Shown here piece by piece: positions 33,190 through 41,927 of a DNA stretch of 64,000 nucleotides. The position numbers and the translations under genes were made by a program. The stretch's first letter is position 1, and the number at the start of each line of letters is the position of its first letter. The notes under the pieces are model-generated. The model made no database searches. It was not told the origin of the DNA and saw only the letters and a program-made list of their open reading frames with translations. This DNA is from Phytopseudomonas daroniae (GTDB lineage: Bacteria > Pseudomonadota > Gammaproteobacteria > Pseudomonadales > Pseudomonadaceae): the NCBI RefSeq assembly GCF_004327285.1, contig NZ_QJUI01000010.1, forward strand, positions 1 to 64,000, given 5' to 3'.

Positions 33190-33449
33190 CTTGGCAACTC
33201 GCTTTCACGAAACAAGCTCAAAAAGACGCAAAGAAGCTTGCTGCTGCAGGCTTGAAGGACAAGGCCAAAGCCTTGCTGGACGTGGTACAGGTGAACCCCT
33301 TCCAGAACCCACCACCGTACGAAAAGCTGGTGGGCGACCTGTCCGGGGCCTACTCCCGGCGCATCAACATCCAGCACCGCCTCGTCTATCAGGTGCTGCA
33401 GGATGCGCAAGTGGTCAAGGTGCTGCGGCTCTGGACTCACTACGAATAA
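33186..33449 (+). CDS. yoeB: Toxin of the YoeB/RelE family (mRNA interferase)
   Basis: 87 residues with a GTG start overlapping the antitoxin stop. YoeB features: LAFTKQAQKDAKKL, NPPPYEKLVGDLSGAYSRRINIQHRLVYQV and the C-terminal LWTHYE. The catalytic residues of E. coli YoeB (Glu46, Arg65, His83) have counterparts at Glu46, Arg65 and His85, so the toxin appears intact. It cleaves mRNA in the ribosomal A site. The pair lies between earP and the tRNA-Ser gene. Confidence 0.9.
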   Translation: MTWQLAFTKQAQKDAKKLAAAGLKDKAKALLDVVQVNPFQNPPPYEKLVGDLSGAYSRRINIQHRLVYQVLQDAQVVKVLRLWTHYE

Positions 33450-33481
33450 AGCGCTTTCGACAGCTCCCTGATCCAGAATGC

Positions 33482-33516
33482 AAAAAGCCCCGAAAACAGT
33501 AACGTTTTCAGGGCTT
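33482..33516 (-). terminator. Terminator of tRNA-Ser (possibly bidirectional)
   Basis: On the minus strand AGCCCTGAAAAC pairs with GTTTTCGGGGCT around GTTACT, followed by TTTTGC. It lies 16 bases beyond the tRNA end and could also end the toxin transcript running the other way. Confidence 0.85.
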
Positions 33517-33531
33517 CAGGTATTTCGAAAG

Positions 33532-33621
33532 TGGCGGTGAAGAAGGGATTCGAACCCTTGATACGATTTCTCGTATACACACTTTCCAGGCGTGCTCCTT
33601 CAACCGCTCGGACACTTCACC
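33532..33621 (-). tRNA. tRNA-Ser (anticodon GGA)
   Basis: 90 bases including an encoded CCA. Acceptor GGTGAAG pairs with CTTCACC, anticodon loop CTGGAAA gives GGA, a long variable arm GTATACGAGAAATCGTATC identifies a class II tRNA, and the T arm AGGGTTCGAATCCCT is complete. Confidence 0.97.
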
Positions 33622-33657
33622 GGGTCTCGCCAGACATGCTGTCTGTCGAGGCGCGCT

Positions 33658-33686
33658 AATGTAATCGAACAATTCGCCAAAGGCAA
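33658..33686 (-). promoter_or_regulatory. Promoter of tRNA-Ser
   Basis: Minus strand: -35 TTGCCT (33686-33681), 17-base spacer, -10 TACATT (33663-33658), then AGCGCGCC. The GC-rich discriminator is typical of stable-RNA promoters under stringent control. Transcription would start about 30 bases before the tRNA. Confidence 0.7.
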
Positions 33687-33782
33687 AACTTTTTTCAGAA
33701 GATTCATGCGGTTAAGCCGCCGCTGGGTTCAGCAACGGCTTGTTGCCCCTGTAGATTCGCCTGGCGTTGCCGCGACCAAATT

Positions 33783-33804
33783 CAAGGAAGGGATTCGAAC
33801 CCTT
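33783..33804 (-). other. tRNA T-arm fragment (tRNA-Ser-like)
   Basis: GAAGGGATTCGAACCCTTG matches the T-arm stretch of the tRNA-Ser at 33541-33560 in the same orientation, and stops at the miniature-element remnant. No acceptor or anticodon parts are present. It may be the leftover of a duplicated tRNA 3' end, such as an attachment site, later hit by the element. Confidence 0.6.
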
Positions 33805-33808
33805 GCTA

Positions 33809-33866
33809 GGGTCTGTTGACGTTTCAGCGCGAGCCGCGTTGCCGTGCGTGAAACGTCAACAGACCC
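33809..33866. mobile_element. 58-bp remnant of the miniature inverted-repeat element
   Basis: GGGTCTGTTGACGTTTCA at the left and TGAAACGTCAACAGACCC at the right are perfect inverted repeats, flanked by CTA and TAT. The left 35 bases equal the reverse complement of the right end of the 43987-44266 copy, and the right 22 bases equal the reverse complement of its left end. It is therefore an internally deleted, inverted relative of that copy. Confidence 0.85.
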
Positions 33867-33988
33867 TATTACCTTACTCAGGGCGCCGGCAAAGTGGCCA
33901 AAGCCTGACTCACTGGTCATCCTTCGTGCTTTACCTGACCACATCCGATGCGTAACGTCAGCCGCAAATCCAGAACAAGGAGTCGACC

Positions 33989-34678
33989 ATGAGCGACCTG
34001 ATCAGCTATCAACTCGACGACGGCATCGCCACCCTGACCCTGAACAACGGCAAGGTGAACGCCATTTCGCCTGCGGTAATCGAGGCCTTCAATGCCGCCC
34101 TCGATCGCGCCACCCAGGACAAGGCCATCGTGATCCTCACCGGGCAGCCGGGCATTCTTTCCGGCGGCTATGACCTCAAGGTAATGACCTCTGGTCCGCA
34201 GAACGCCATCGACCTGGTGGCCGCTGGCTCGACGCTGGCGCGGCGCATGCTCGCTCATCCGTACCCGATCATCACGGCCTGCCCGGGCCATGCGGTGGCC
34301 AAGGGTGCTTTCCTGCTGCTCTCCAGCGATTACCGCATCGGTATCGAAGGGCCATTCAGCATCGGCCTCAACGAAGTGCAGATCGGCATGACCATGCACC
34401 ACGTCGGCATCGAGCTGGCACGTGATCGCCTGCGCAAATCAGCCTTCCACCGCTCGGTGATCAATGGCGAGATGTTCGACCCACAAGGTGCGCTGGATGC
34501 CGGCTTCCTCGACAAGGTGGTACCAGCCGAGCAATTGATGACCACTGCCCTGGCCGTCGCCGAGCAGTTCAAGAAGATCAACATGAACGCCCACCGCAAA
34601 ACCAAGCTCAAGGTACGCGCTGCGCTGCTGGAAACGCTCGACCAATCCATAGAGCTGGATAAGCAGCACGCCTTATAA
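33989..34678 (+). CDS. Crotonase/enoyl-CoA hydratase family protein
   Basis: 229 residues, shorter than typical 257-residue hydratases. YQLDDGIATLTLNNGKVNAISPAV, the oxyanion-hole strand IVILTGQPGILSGGYDLKVM, GHAVAKGAFLLLSSDYRIG and FSIGLNEVQIGMTMHHVGIELARDRL are crotonase marks; the two classical catalytic Glu positions are not both evident (HAVAKGAFLL, NEVQIGM). AAGGAG lies ten bases before the ATG. Reaction uncertain: hydration, isomerisation or thioester hydrolysis. Confidence 0.85.
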   Translation: MSDLISYQLDDGIATLTLNNGKVNAISPAVIEAFNAALDRATQDKAIVILTGQPGILSGGYDLKVMTSGPQNAIDLVAAGSTLARRMLAHPYPIITACPGHAVAKGAFLLLSSDYRIGIEGPFSIGLNEVQIGMTMHHVGIELARDRLRKSAFHRSVINGEMFDPQGALDAGFLDKVVPAEQLMTTALAVAEQFKKINMNAHRKTKLKVRAALLETLDQSIELDKQHAL

Positions 34679-34685
34679 GCAGCCA

Positions 34686-34711
34686 GGCATGCAGGCGAGC
34701 GCCTGCATGCC
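34686..34711. terminator. Strong hairpin after the crotonase gene
   Basis: GGCATGCAGGCG and CGCCTGCATGCC pair around AG, starting eight bases after the stop. No T-run follows, so termination is likely but not certain. Confidence 0.55.
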
Positions 34712-34804
34712 CAGCCACCCGGCAATCACTGGTAATGGCCTGGCAATTGCCCAAAGCCTGACCCACCCCTACACTGCGCGACCTTTTTCAAGTGGGTCGC
34801 AACC

Positions 34805-35527
34805 ATGCTGTTCGTACTGCGCATGCTGATGATGGGCGTGCATTTCATCATCGCAGGCATTCTCGGGCTGCTGCTGGGCTTGTATCGACCCTTCCATCCC
34901 GATAACAGTCGCCTGTGCGCACGCATCTATTCGTTGCCAGCACTGCGCATGCTGCGCCTGCAGGTCAAGACCGATACGCAGAACCTTGCCGAGCATGATC
35001 GACCCTGCGTGATCATTGCCAATCACCAGTCCAACTATGACCTTTACATCATCGGCCGCGTGGTGCCCAGGCGCACGGTGAGCATTGGCAAGAAGAGCCT
35101 GAAATGGGTGCCGCTGTTCGGCCAGCTGTACTGGCTGGCCGGCAATGTGCTGATCGACCGCGGCAATGCGCGCAAGGCCAAACGCTCGATGCAGGCGACC
35201 ACCCATACGCTGCAACACGAAAACACGTCGATCTGGGTATTCCCCGAGGGTACCCGCAATGGCGGTGGCGAGATGCTGCCCTTCAAGAAGGGCGCCTTCC
35301 AGATGGCCCTCACCGCTGGTGTGCCGATCATCCCGGTGTGTGCCAGCAGCTACGTGCGCAGCCTGCGCCTGAATCGCTGGAACAGTGGCAAGGTGATGAT
35401 CCGCTCGCTGCCGGAGATTCCCACCACAGGCTTGAGCATGGACGACCTGCCCCAACTGATCGAAACCTGCCGCTCACGCATGCAGGCCTGTATCGATTCG
35501 ATGGATGCCGAGCTGGCTCGTGCCTGA
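34805..35527 (+). CDS. plsC: 1-acyl-sn-glycerol-3-phosphate acyltransferase
   Basis: 240 residues. An N-terminal membrane helix (GVHFIIAGILGLLLGLY) leads into the PlsC domain with the catalytic NHQSNYD (His74, Asp79), GKKSLKWVPLFGQLYW, FPEGTRNG (146-152) and VPIIPVCASSY. It acylates lysophosphatidate to phosphatidate at the inner membrane. Stands alone on the plus strand, 76 bases before the CorA gene. Several plsC paralogues occur in pseudomonads, so the specific substrate is not proven. Confidence 0.92.
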   Translation: MLFVLRMLMMGVHFIIAGILGLLLGLYRPFHPDNSRLCARIYSLPALRMLRLQVKTDTQNLAEHDRPCVIIANHQSNYDLYIIGRVVPRRTVSIGKKSLKWVPLFGQLYWLAGNVLIDRGNARKAKRSMQATTHTLQHENTSIWVFPEGTRNGGGEMLPFKKGAFQMALTAGVPIIPVCASSYVRSLRLNRWNSGKVMIRSLPEIPTTGLSMDDLPQLIETCRSRMQACIDSMDAELARA

Positions 35528-35603
35528 GAGCCTGCTCAAAGGTGCTGAGCGAGTCGAAATAAGCAGGTAAGCTGCGGCGAACAGGTTACGCACGGGGCAA
35601 ACC

Positions 35604-36575
35604 ATGGGCGAAGTCGTCGCAGCAGCCGTCTACAGCCAGGGTCGCAAGGTCAGCGACATTCACCTCGACGAAGGTCGCGACTGGGCCAGCAAGCCCGATC
35701 ATTTCGTGTGGATCGGCCTGCATGATCCTGGCAGCGAGGAGCTCGGCAACCTGCAGCGGCAGTTCAACCTCCACGAGCTGGCCCTGGAAGACGCACTGCA
35801 ACGCCATACCCGCCCCAAGCTCGAGACCTTCGGCGACGCGCTGTTTCTGGTGCTCTATTCGCCGGTGCAGGTCGGCGATGAACTGACCTTCGTGGAAACC
35901 CAGCTGTTCGCCGGCAAGGGCTACGTGATCAGCGCTCGCTATGGCGAGTCGACGCCCTACTCCAAGGTTCGCCAGCGTTGCGAGGCTCGGCCGATGCTGC
36001 TCGAGCACGGCGAGGACTTCGTGCTCTACGCCCTGCTCAGCTTCATCATCGAGAATTACCGGCCCTTGATGGACATCTATTACGCCGAACTGGAACAGCT
36101 CGAGCAGGCGGTACTGGAGTACGCCATGAGCCACGCCGAGGTGGTACGCATTCAGCATCTGCGCCGCAACCTGCTGCGCCTGCGGCGCAATATAGGGCCA
36201 CTGGCGGAGATCTGCCAGGAGCTGCAACGCCTGGACTTCCCCTTCATCGACAAGAACATGCGGCCGTACTTTCGCGACGTGGCGATCCACGTCAACCGCC
36301 TGCTCGAGGATCTGACCAATCTGCGGGAAATGGCCGACCACGCCATCGAGATCGGCCTGTTGCTGGAGTCCTCGCGGCAGAGCGTCGTGCAACGCAAGTT
36401 CGCCGCCTGGGCAGCGATACTGGCGTTTCCCACGGCAGTCGCCGGCATCTATGGCATGAACTTCCACAACATGCCGGAGCTCACCTGGCAGTACGGCTAT
36501 TTCACCGTCCTGGGCGTTATCGGCGTGGGCTGCACCGGGCTATACGCCAGCTTCCGACATTACGGCTGGCTGTAG
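35604..36575 (+). CDS. CorA-family divalent cation transporter
   Basis: 323 residues. N-terminal soluble domain (KPDHFVWIGLHDPGSEELGNL, FALED pattern in ELALEDALQRHTRPKLE), a long helical stalk, then the first transmembrane helix ending in the GMN signature (YGMNFHNMPEL; Gly284-Asn286) and a second helix (YFTVLGVIGVGCTGLYASF). CorA forms pentameric Mg/Co/Ni channels. The GMN motif is intact; Zn export as in ZntB-like members is an alternative, but those have GxN forms. Confidence 0.93.
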   Translation: MGEVVAAAVYSQGRKVSDIHLDEGRDWASKPDHFVWIGLHDPGSEELGNLQRQFNLHELALEDALQRHTRPKLETFGDALFLVLYSPVQVGDELTFVETQLFAGKGYVISARYGESTPYSKVRQRCEARPMLLEHGEDFVLYALLSFIIENYRPLMDIYYAELEQLEQAVLEYAMSHAEVVRIQHLRRNLLRLRRNIGPLAEICQELQRLDFPFIDKNMRPYFRDVAIHVNRLLEDLTNLREMADHAIEIGLLLESSRQSVVQRKFAAWAAILAFPTAVAGIYGMNFHNMPELTWQYGYFTVLGVIGVGCTGLYASFRHYGWL

Positions 36576-36603
36576 ACGGCACCTACATCGGCGGTGAATG
36601 GTT

Positions 36604-36649
36604 TGGTGGATCGGTCGGGCCGCGCAGGCGAGGCGTGATCCACCCTACT
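36604..36649. repeat. Family A repeat between corA and the ABC permease gene
   Basis: GGTGGATCGGTCGGGCCGCGCAGGC and GGCGTGATCCACCCTAC share the GGTGGATC/GATCCACC ends and the GGGCCGCGCAGG block with the copies at 113 and 21330. It lies between convergent genes. Confidence 0.6.
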
Positions 36650-36658
36650 TCGCGTCGA

Positions 36659-37447
36659 TCACTGCCGCATGCCACGCCCGCTGACCAGCAAACGCACGCA
36701 CAGTACGTAGAGCACGGCAGTGGCGACCAGCATGAAGCCGATTGCCGTGCCGATGCTGATATCCGAAACACCGAGAATGCCGTAGCGGAAGGCGTTGACC
36801 ATGTGCAGCACCGGGTTGGCCATCGACACCGTCTGCCAGAACGGCGGCAGCAGGCTGATCGAATAGAACACGCCACCCAGGTAGGTCAGCGGCGTCAGCA
36901 CGAAAGTCGGGATGATAGAGATATCGTCGAAGTTGCGCGCGAACACCGCATTGACGAAGCCACCCAGGGAAAAGATGGTCGCCGTCAGCAGCACCACCAG
37001 CACAGTGAGCCCGAGGTGATGCACCTGCAGATGGGTGAAGAACAGGGAGAGTATCGTCACGATCACCCCAACCGCCAGACCGCGCAACACACCGCCGGTG
37101 ACGTAACCGATGAGGATGGTATGCGGCGACACCGGCGAGACCATCAGCTCCTCCACCGAACGCTGGAACTTGCTGCCGAAGAAGCTCGACACCACGTTGC
37201 CATAAGCGTTGGTGATCACCGACATCATGATCAAGCCCGGCACGATGTACTCCATGTAGGTGAAGCCATCCATATCGCCGATCTGCCGGCCGATCAGGTT
37301 TCCGAAGATCACGAAGTACAACACCATGGTGATCGCTGGCGGCAGCAGGGTCTGCGGCCAGATACGGGTGAAGCGACGGACTTCGCGGTAAATGATGGTG
37401 CGCAACGCGACCATATTGGCGCTGAATTCGGACTGCTCGCGACTCAT
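36659..37447 (-). CDS. ABC-2 type permease (YadH-like)
   Basis: 262 residues with six predicted helices. RFTRIWPQTLLPPAITMVLYFVIFG, YMEYIVPGLIMMSVI, the ABC-2 signature FGSKFQRSVEELMVSPVSPHTILIGYV and LGGVFYSISLLPPFWQTVSMANP. It forms the membrane part of an exporter with the overlapping upstream ATPase gene (ATGA). E. coli YadGH is of unknown substrate; PAO1 has the same pair as PA2811-PA2812 in memory. Substrate unknown. Confidence 0.92.
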   Translation of the reverse strand: MSREQSEFSANMVALRTIIYREVRRFTRIWPQTLLPPAITMVLYFVIFGNLIGRQIGDMDGFTYMEYIVPGLIMMSVITNAYGNVVSSFFGSKFQRSVEELMVSPVSPHTILIGYVTGGVLRGLAVGVIVTILSLFFTHLQVHHLGLTVLVVLLTATIFSLGGFVNAVFARNFDDISIIPTFVLTPLTYLGGVFYSISLLPPFWQTVSMANPVLHMVNAFRYGILGVSDISIGTAIGFMLVATAVLYVLCVRLLVSGRGMRQ

Positions 37448-38376
37448 ACGGCCACCTTCGACAGGTTCTTCTCGACCAGGGACACGAACAGCTCCTCCAG
37501 GCGGTTGCTCTTGTTACGCAGGCTCAGTACCTCGATGTTCTGCGCGGACAGCTGACGGAACAGCTCGGTAACGCCGAGGCTCTTGTCCACCTGCACCTCG
37601 AGGGTGTGATGGTCGACTATCTTCACGGGATAGCCCGGCAGCTCCGGCACGACTGTAAGGTTATCCTTGAGATCGAGTAGAAAGGTCTCCACATGCAGCT
37701 TCTTCAGTAGCGACTTCATGCTGGTGTTCTCGACGATCCGCCCGTGATCGATGATGCCGATGTTGCGGCACAGCTGCTCGGCTTCTTCCAGATAGTGGGT
37801 TGTCAGGATGATGGTGATGCCCTGCTTGTTCAGGTCAGTGAGAAAGCTCCACATCGACCGGCGCAGTTCGATATCGACGCCCGCGGTCGGCTCGTCGAGG
37901 ATCAGTAGCTGCGGTTGGTGCACCAGCGCCCGGGCGATCATCAAGCGGCGCTTCATGCCGCCGGACAGCTCCCGCGAGGCCACGTCGCGCTTGTCCCACA
38001 ACCCCAGTTGATTGAGGTACTGCTCGGCACGCTCCTTGGCCAGGCGCGCGGGAATACCGTAATAGCCGGCCTGGGTCACGACGATGTCGAAGACCTTCTC
38101 GAACTGATTGAAATTGAATTCCTGAGGCACCACACCGAGGCAGCGCTTGAGCGCAGCGGGCTGAGTGTCCAGGTCATGGCCGAATACGTTGACCGTGCCA
38201 CTGGACTTGTTCACCAGTGTCGAGAGGATGCCGATGGTGGTGGATTTGCCGGCGCCGTTAGGGCCCAGCAAGGCGAAGAAATCCCCTTCGGAGACATCGA
38301 GATCGAGGCCGTGCAAGGCTTGAAAGCCATTGCCATAGGTTTTGGTCAGCTGCCGGATCGACAGAGCAGTACTCAT
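37444..38376 (-). CDS. ABC transporter ATP-binding protein (YadG-like)
   Basis: 310 residues. Walker A GPNGAGKST, Q-loop VVPQEFNF, signature SRELSGGMKRR, Walker B LLILDEPTAGVD and the His of TTHYLEEAE are all intact. A C-terminal extension (residues 225-310) of the DUF4162 type follows. ATG at 38376 is chosen because the longer frame begins outside conserved sequence. Overlaps the permease start by four bases, so the two genes are co-translated. Drug, polysaccharide or lipid export is possible. Confidence 0.94.
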   Translation of the reverse strand: MSTALSIRQLTKTYGNGFQALHGLDLDVSEGDFFALLGPNGAGKSTTIGILSTLVNKSSGTVNVFGHDLDTQPAALKRCLGVVPQEFNFNQFEKVFDIVVTQAGYYGIPARLAKERAEQYLNQLGLWDKRDVASRELSGGMKRRLMIARALVHQPQLLILDEPTAGVDIELRRSMWSFLTDLNKQGITIILTTHYLEEAEQLCRNIGIIDHGRIVENTSMKSLLKKLHVETFLLDLKDNLTVVPELPGYPVKIVDHHTLEVQVDKSLGVTELFRQLSAQNIEVLSLRNKSNRLEELFVSLVEKNLSKVAV

Positions 38377-38451
38377 AAAGGATACACACGCATAAAAAAT
38401 GACAGGGTTTAGATGGGGGCGTAGCGCCAACATTGCAACGCAATCACGCAG

Positions 38452-39072
38452 TCAGGTCAGCTCGGTCATCACCGCGCGCTGATAGGCGGGACGCTCACGC
38501 AGCCGCGCATACCACGCCTGCAGGTTAGGCTGCGATGGCCGCTCGATGGGCATCTCGAACCAGGCATAGATGAAGCAACCCAGAGGGATATCACCCATGC
38601 CGAAGGCATCACCGGAAAGATAGTCATGCTCGCCCAGCGCCTGCTCGGGCAGCGCGAGAAGTGCGATACAGTGCTGCCGGGCAACCTCGATCGCAGCCAG
38701 ATCACGTCGCTCGACCGGCGTACGCAAGGTGCCCCAGAACAATTCGCGGAAAGCACCGGCAAAGGTGGACGTCGTCCAATCCATCCATTTATCGGCGAAC
38801 GCCCGACTCGCCGGATCCACCTGATAGAGGGCGCCCGTCGCGTAGGCGGCCGCCAGGTAACGGACGATGCTGTTGGACTCCCAGAGCACCAGATCACCGT
38901 CCTCGAGCACCGGTACCAGCCCATTGGGGTTGCGCGCCAGAAACTCGGGCTTATCGACCACCCCGAAGGCACCGCCAGCGTCGAGCCGCTGGTAGGCGAC
39001 ACCGGCCTCCTCGGCGCACCACAGCACTTTACGCACATTGCTGGAATTCTTGCGGCCCCATATTTTCAGCAT
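38452..39072 (-). CDS. Glutathione S-transferase family protein
   Basis: 206 residues. Thioredoxin-like N-domain (LKIWGRKNSSNVRKVLWCAEEAGV with the likely catalytic Ser at SSNVRK, NPNGLVPVLEDGDLVLWESNSIVRYLA) and an all-helical C-domain (GDIPLGCFIYAWFEM, NLQAWYARLRERPAY). It has the position of PA2813 in PAO1. The preceding gene is the ABC ATPase on the same strand, 75 bases downstream. Substrate unknown. Confidence 0.9.
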   Translation of the reverse strand: MLKIWGRKNSSNVRKVLWCAEEAGVAYQRLDAGGAFGVVDKPEFLARNPNGLVPVLEDGDLVLWESNSIVRYLAAAYATGALYQVDPASRAFADKWMDWTTSTFAGAFRELFWGTLRTPVERRDLAAIEVARQHCIALLALPEQALGEHDYLSGDAFGMGDIPLGCFIYAWFEMPIERPSQPNLQAWYARLRERPAYQRAVMTELT

Positions 39073-39405
39073 CGCGAATCGTCCTTATTAGAATCCCGCC
39101 AGCCGAGACGGTGAACAACCCTACCATTCTGGCCGCAAGAAGGAAGCCGGGGCGGATGATGTTGGCTATCGACCCCGTTCATGGAGCGCTGCGCGAAGGT
39201 CATTCATGGACTGACCAACAGGTCATCTGCAGACGCAATTTGTTAGGCGAACTCCACAAGCCGGGCAAGGGTCACTATCGTGAACGCGGTAGGTCGTGAC
39301 CATTCAGAAGCGACCTGTTACGCCCCTGTCGGCAGCCTCTACAGTTGCCGACTACGATTATGGCGGCGGTAGCCGTTCTGCCATCGCCATCATGGAGGAT
39401 TCTGC
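39073..39405. other. Divergent promoter region between GST and fadE
   Basis: 333 bases without a gene between the divergent GST and fadE genes. I looked for a PsrA-type GAAAC...GTTTC palindrome and found none. CGGCAGCCTCTACAGTTGCCG is an imperfect inverted repeat near 39331. GGAGG at 39391-39399 is the fadE ribosome site. Confidence 0.4.
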
Positions 39406-41853
39406 ATGCTCGTTGTCTGGTTGCTCGTTCTGGTTATCGGTACGGCCTATTTGGCCCACCGCCGCACGGCGCCCCTACCCGCCCTGGCAATCGTTGCCGC
39501 CTATCTGCTCATCATGGGCGCCTCTAGCCATGCGCCCGGCTGGCTGCTGGTGATCTTCTGGCTGCTGTGGCTGGGCGTCGCCCTGCCGCTGGCACTGCCG
39601 GATCTGCGCCGCAAGCATTTCACGGCGCCGTTGTTCGCCTGGTTCCAGAAAGTACTGCCACCGATGTCGGCCACCGAGAAAGACGCCATCGAAGCGGGCA
39701 CCGTATGGTGGGATGGCGAGCTGTTCAGCGGCCGTCCCGACTGGGACAAGTTGCTGGCCTACCCGAAAGCCAGGCTGACTGCCGAAGAACAGGCGTTCGT
39801 CGATGGCCCGACCGAAGAGCTGTGCGCCATGGTCAGCGACTGGGACATCGGCCAGCGCATGGATCTGCCACCTGAAGCCTGGGCACACATCAAGCAACAC
39901 GGCTTCTTCGCCCTGATCATCCCCAAGGAATACGGCGGCAAGGGCTTTTCCGCCTATGCCCACTCCCAGGTGGCCATGAAACTCGCCACCCGTAGCGGTG
40001 ACCTCGCCTCCACCGTGATGGTGCCCAATTCCCTCGGCCCAGCCGAACTGCTGCTGCATTACGGCACCGAAGAACAACGCAATCATTACCTGCCGCGCCT
40101 GGCCCGCGGAGACGATATTCCCTGCTTCGCCCTCACCGGCCCATTGGCTGGTTCCGACGCCGGCGCCATGCCCGATAGCGGCGTGATCTGCAAAGGTCAG
40201 TGGAACGGCGAGGAAGTCATCGGCCTGCGTCTGAACTGGGAAAAGCGCTACATCACCCTCGGCCCGATAGCGACGCTGCTTGGCGTCGCCTTCAAGGCCT
40301 ATGACCCGGATCACCTGCTCGGCGACAAGGAAGAGCTGGGCATCAGCCTCGCGCTGATTCCCACCGACACGCCCGGCGTGGAAATCGGCCGCCGTCACCT
40401 GCCGCTGGGCGCCGCCTTCATGAACGGCCCCAACTCCGGCAAGGATGTATTCGTACCGCTCGAATACCTGATCGGCGGGCCGGACTACCTCGGCAAAGGC
40501 TGGATGATGCTGATGAACTGCCTGTCGGTAGGTCGCTCCATCTCACTGCCAGCCGTCGGTACTGGCGCCGCCAAGTACACCAGCCTGGTCACCGGCCAGT
40601 ACAGCCAGGTACGCGAGCAATTCAACGTGCCACTCTCGGCCTTCGAAGGCATTCAGGAAGCCCTGGCGCGCATCGGCGGCAACGCCTGGCTGATGGACAG
40701 CGCGCGCATCCTCACCGCCAATGCGGTGGATCTGGGCGAGAAGCCGTCGGTACTGTCGGCGATCCTCAAATACCACCTGACCGAGCGCGGTCGAGAATGC
40801 ATCACCCACGCCATGGACGTACACGGCGGCAAGGGCATCATCATGGGCCCGAGCAACTACTTGGGCCGTTCCTGGCAGGGGGCGCCGATCTTCATTACGG
40901 TCGAGGGTGCCAACATCCTCTCGCGCAACCTGATGATCTTCGGCCAGGGTGCGATTCGCTGCCACCCGTATGTACTCAAGGAAATGGCCCTGGCGCAGCG
41001 CGAAGATCGTGATCAGGCCCTGCTGGAGTTCGATGACCTGCTGATGCAGCACATCGGTTTCGCCGTCAGCAACGCCGCCAGCACACTGATCCTCAGCCTC
41101 AGCCTGGGCATGCTCGGCAAGGTACCGGGCGACCGTATCAGCCGCCCCTACTTCCGCGCCCTCAACCGCCTGGCCGCCGCTTTCGCCATGCTCGCCGATT
41201 TCAGCATGATGCTGCTCGGCGGCGAGCTGAAGCGTCGCGAACGCCTGTCGGCACGCCTGGGCGATGCCCTCAGCCACCTGTACCTGGCCTCTGCCGCGCT
41301 GAAGCGTTATCACGATCAGGACTACCCGGAATACGTTCGCCCGCTGCTGCACTGGGCACTGGAAGAAAGCCTGGGCAAGGCCGAGACGGCACTCGACGAC
41401 CTGCTCAGCAACTTCCCCAACCGTGCACTGGGTTGTGCGCTGCGCGTGCTGGTATTCCCCTTCGGCCGTCGTCACCAGGGCCCTGACGATCACCTCGACG
41501 CTCAAGTCGCAGCCATCATCGGCCGTAACGCTGGCGATCCGGCTCTCGAAGAACTGCTCGAAGGCTGCTTCCGCCCCAGCTCGACCGAAGATCCGGTTGG
41601 CGCCCTGCAACATGCCTTCAACCTGCTGCAGGAAACCCAGCCGCTACAGAAGAAGCTGCACAAGGCCGTCAAAGCCGGGCAGGTTCGGGAAATGCCCGGC
41701 CAGAACGAGATCGAAACGGCCGTCGCCGCCGGTGTACTCACTGCCGAGGAAGGCCAGCAACTGCAGCGGGCCGAAATCGCCCGCCGCGTAGTGATCGATG
41801 TCGATGACTTCAGCAAGGAAGAGCTGCTGCCCAGCGAGGGTAAAACAAGGTAG
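39406..41853 (+). CDS. fadE: Acyl-CoA dehydrogenase, long-chain (FadE)
   Basis: 815 residues, the typical length of FadE. Two N-terminal hydrophobic helices (VVWLLVLVIGTAYLAH; WLLVIFWLLWLGVALPLAL) anchor it. The dehydrogenase core includes LIIPKEYGGKGFSAYAHS, FALTGPLAGSDAGAMPDSG, FNVPLSAFEGIQEALARI and GGKGIIMGPSNYLGRSW. The C-terminal 300 residues hold the FadE-specific region, with SRPYFRALNRLAAAFAMLADF. First oxidation of fatty acid beta-oxidation. GGAGG lies 9 bases before the ATG. Matches PA2815 in position. Confidence 0.95.
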   Translation: MLVVWLLVLVIGTAYLAHRRTAPLPALAIVAAYLLIMGASSHAPGWLLVIFWLLWLGVALPLALPDLRRKHFTAPLFAWFQKVLPPMSATEKDAIEAGTVWWDGELFSGRPDWDKLLAYPKARLTAEEQAFVDGPTEELCAMVSDWDIGQRMDLPPEAWAHIKQHGFFALIIPKEYGGKGFSAYAHSQVAMKLATRSGDLASTVMVPNSLGPAELLLHYGTEEQRNHYLPRLARGDDIPCFALTGPLAGSDAGAMPDSGVICKGQWNGEEVIGLRLNWEKRYITLGPIATLLGVAFKAYDPDHLLGDKEELGISLALIPTDTPGVEIGRRHLPLGAAFMNGPNSGKDVFVPLEYLIGGPDYLGKGWMMLMNCLSVGRSISLPAVGTGAAKYTSLVTGQYSQVREQFNVPLSAFEGIQEALARIGGNAWLMDSARILTANAVDLGEKPSVLSAILKYHLTERGRECITHAMDVHGGKGIIMGPSNYLGRSWQGAPIFITVEGANILSRNLMIFGQGAIRCHPYVLKEMALAQREDRDQALLEFDDLLMQHIGFAVSNAASTLILSLSLGMLGKVPGDRISRPYFRALNRLAAAFAMLADFSMMLLGGELKRRERLSARLGDALSHLYLASAALKRYHDQDYPEYVRPLLHWALEESLGKAETALDDLLSNFPNRALGCALRVLVFPFGRRHQGPDDHLDAQVAAIIGRNAGDPALEELLEGCFRPSSTEDPVGALQHAFNLLQETQPLQKKLHKAVKAGQVREMPGQNEIETAVAAGVLTAEEGQQLQRAEIARRVVIDVDDFSKEELLPSEGKTR

Positions 41854-41927
41854 TCGTACTGCAGGCACGACAGCGGGCGCCGCGGACTTTATACTCCGGC
41901 GCCCGTTTTACTTTCAGGATCCCCGAC

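Noticed and set aside
33186..33449. Alternative call of the toxin as a HigB or RelE homologue
   Set aside because: Glu46, Arg65 and a C-terminal His with THYE fit YoeB better, and the antitoxin is of the YefM type.
35978..37555. 525-residue plus-strand frame across corA and the ABC permease
   Set aside because: Overlaps corA in another frame and is antisense to the permease. Both of those are conserved proteins.
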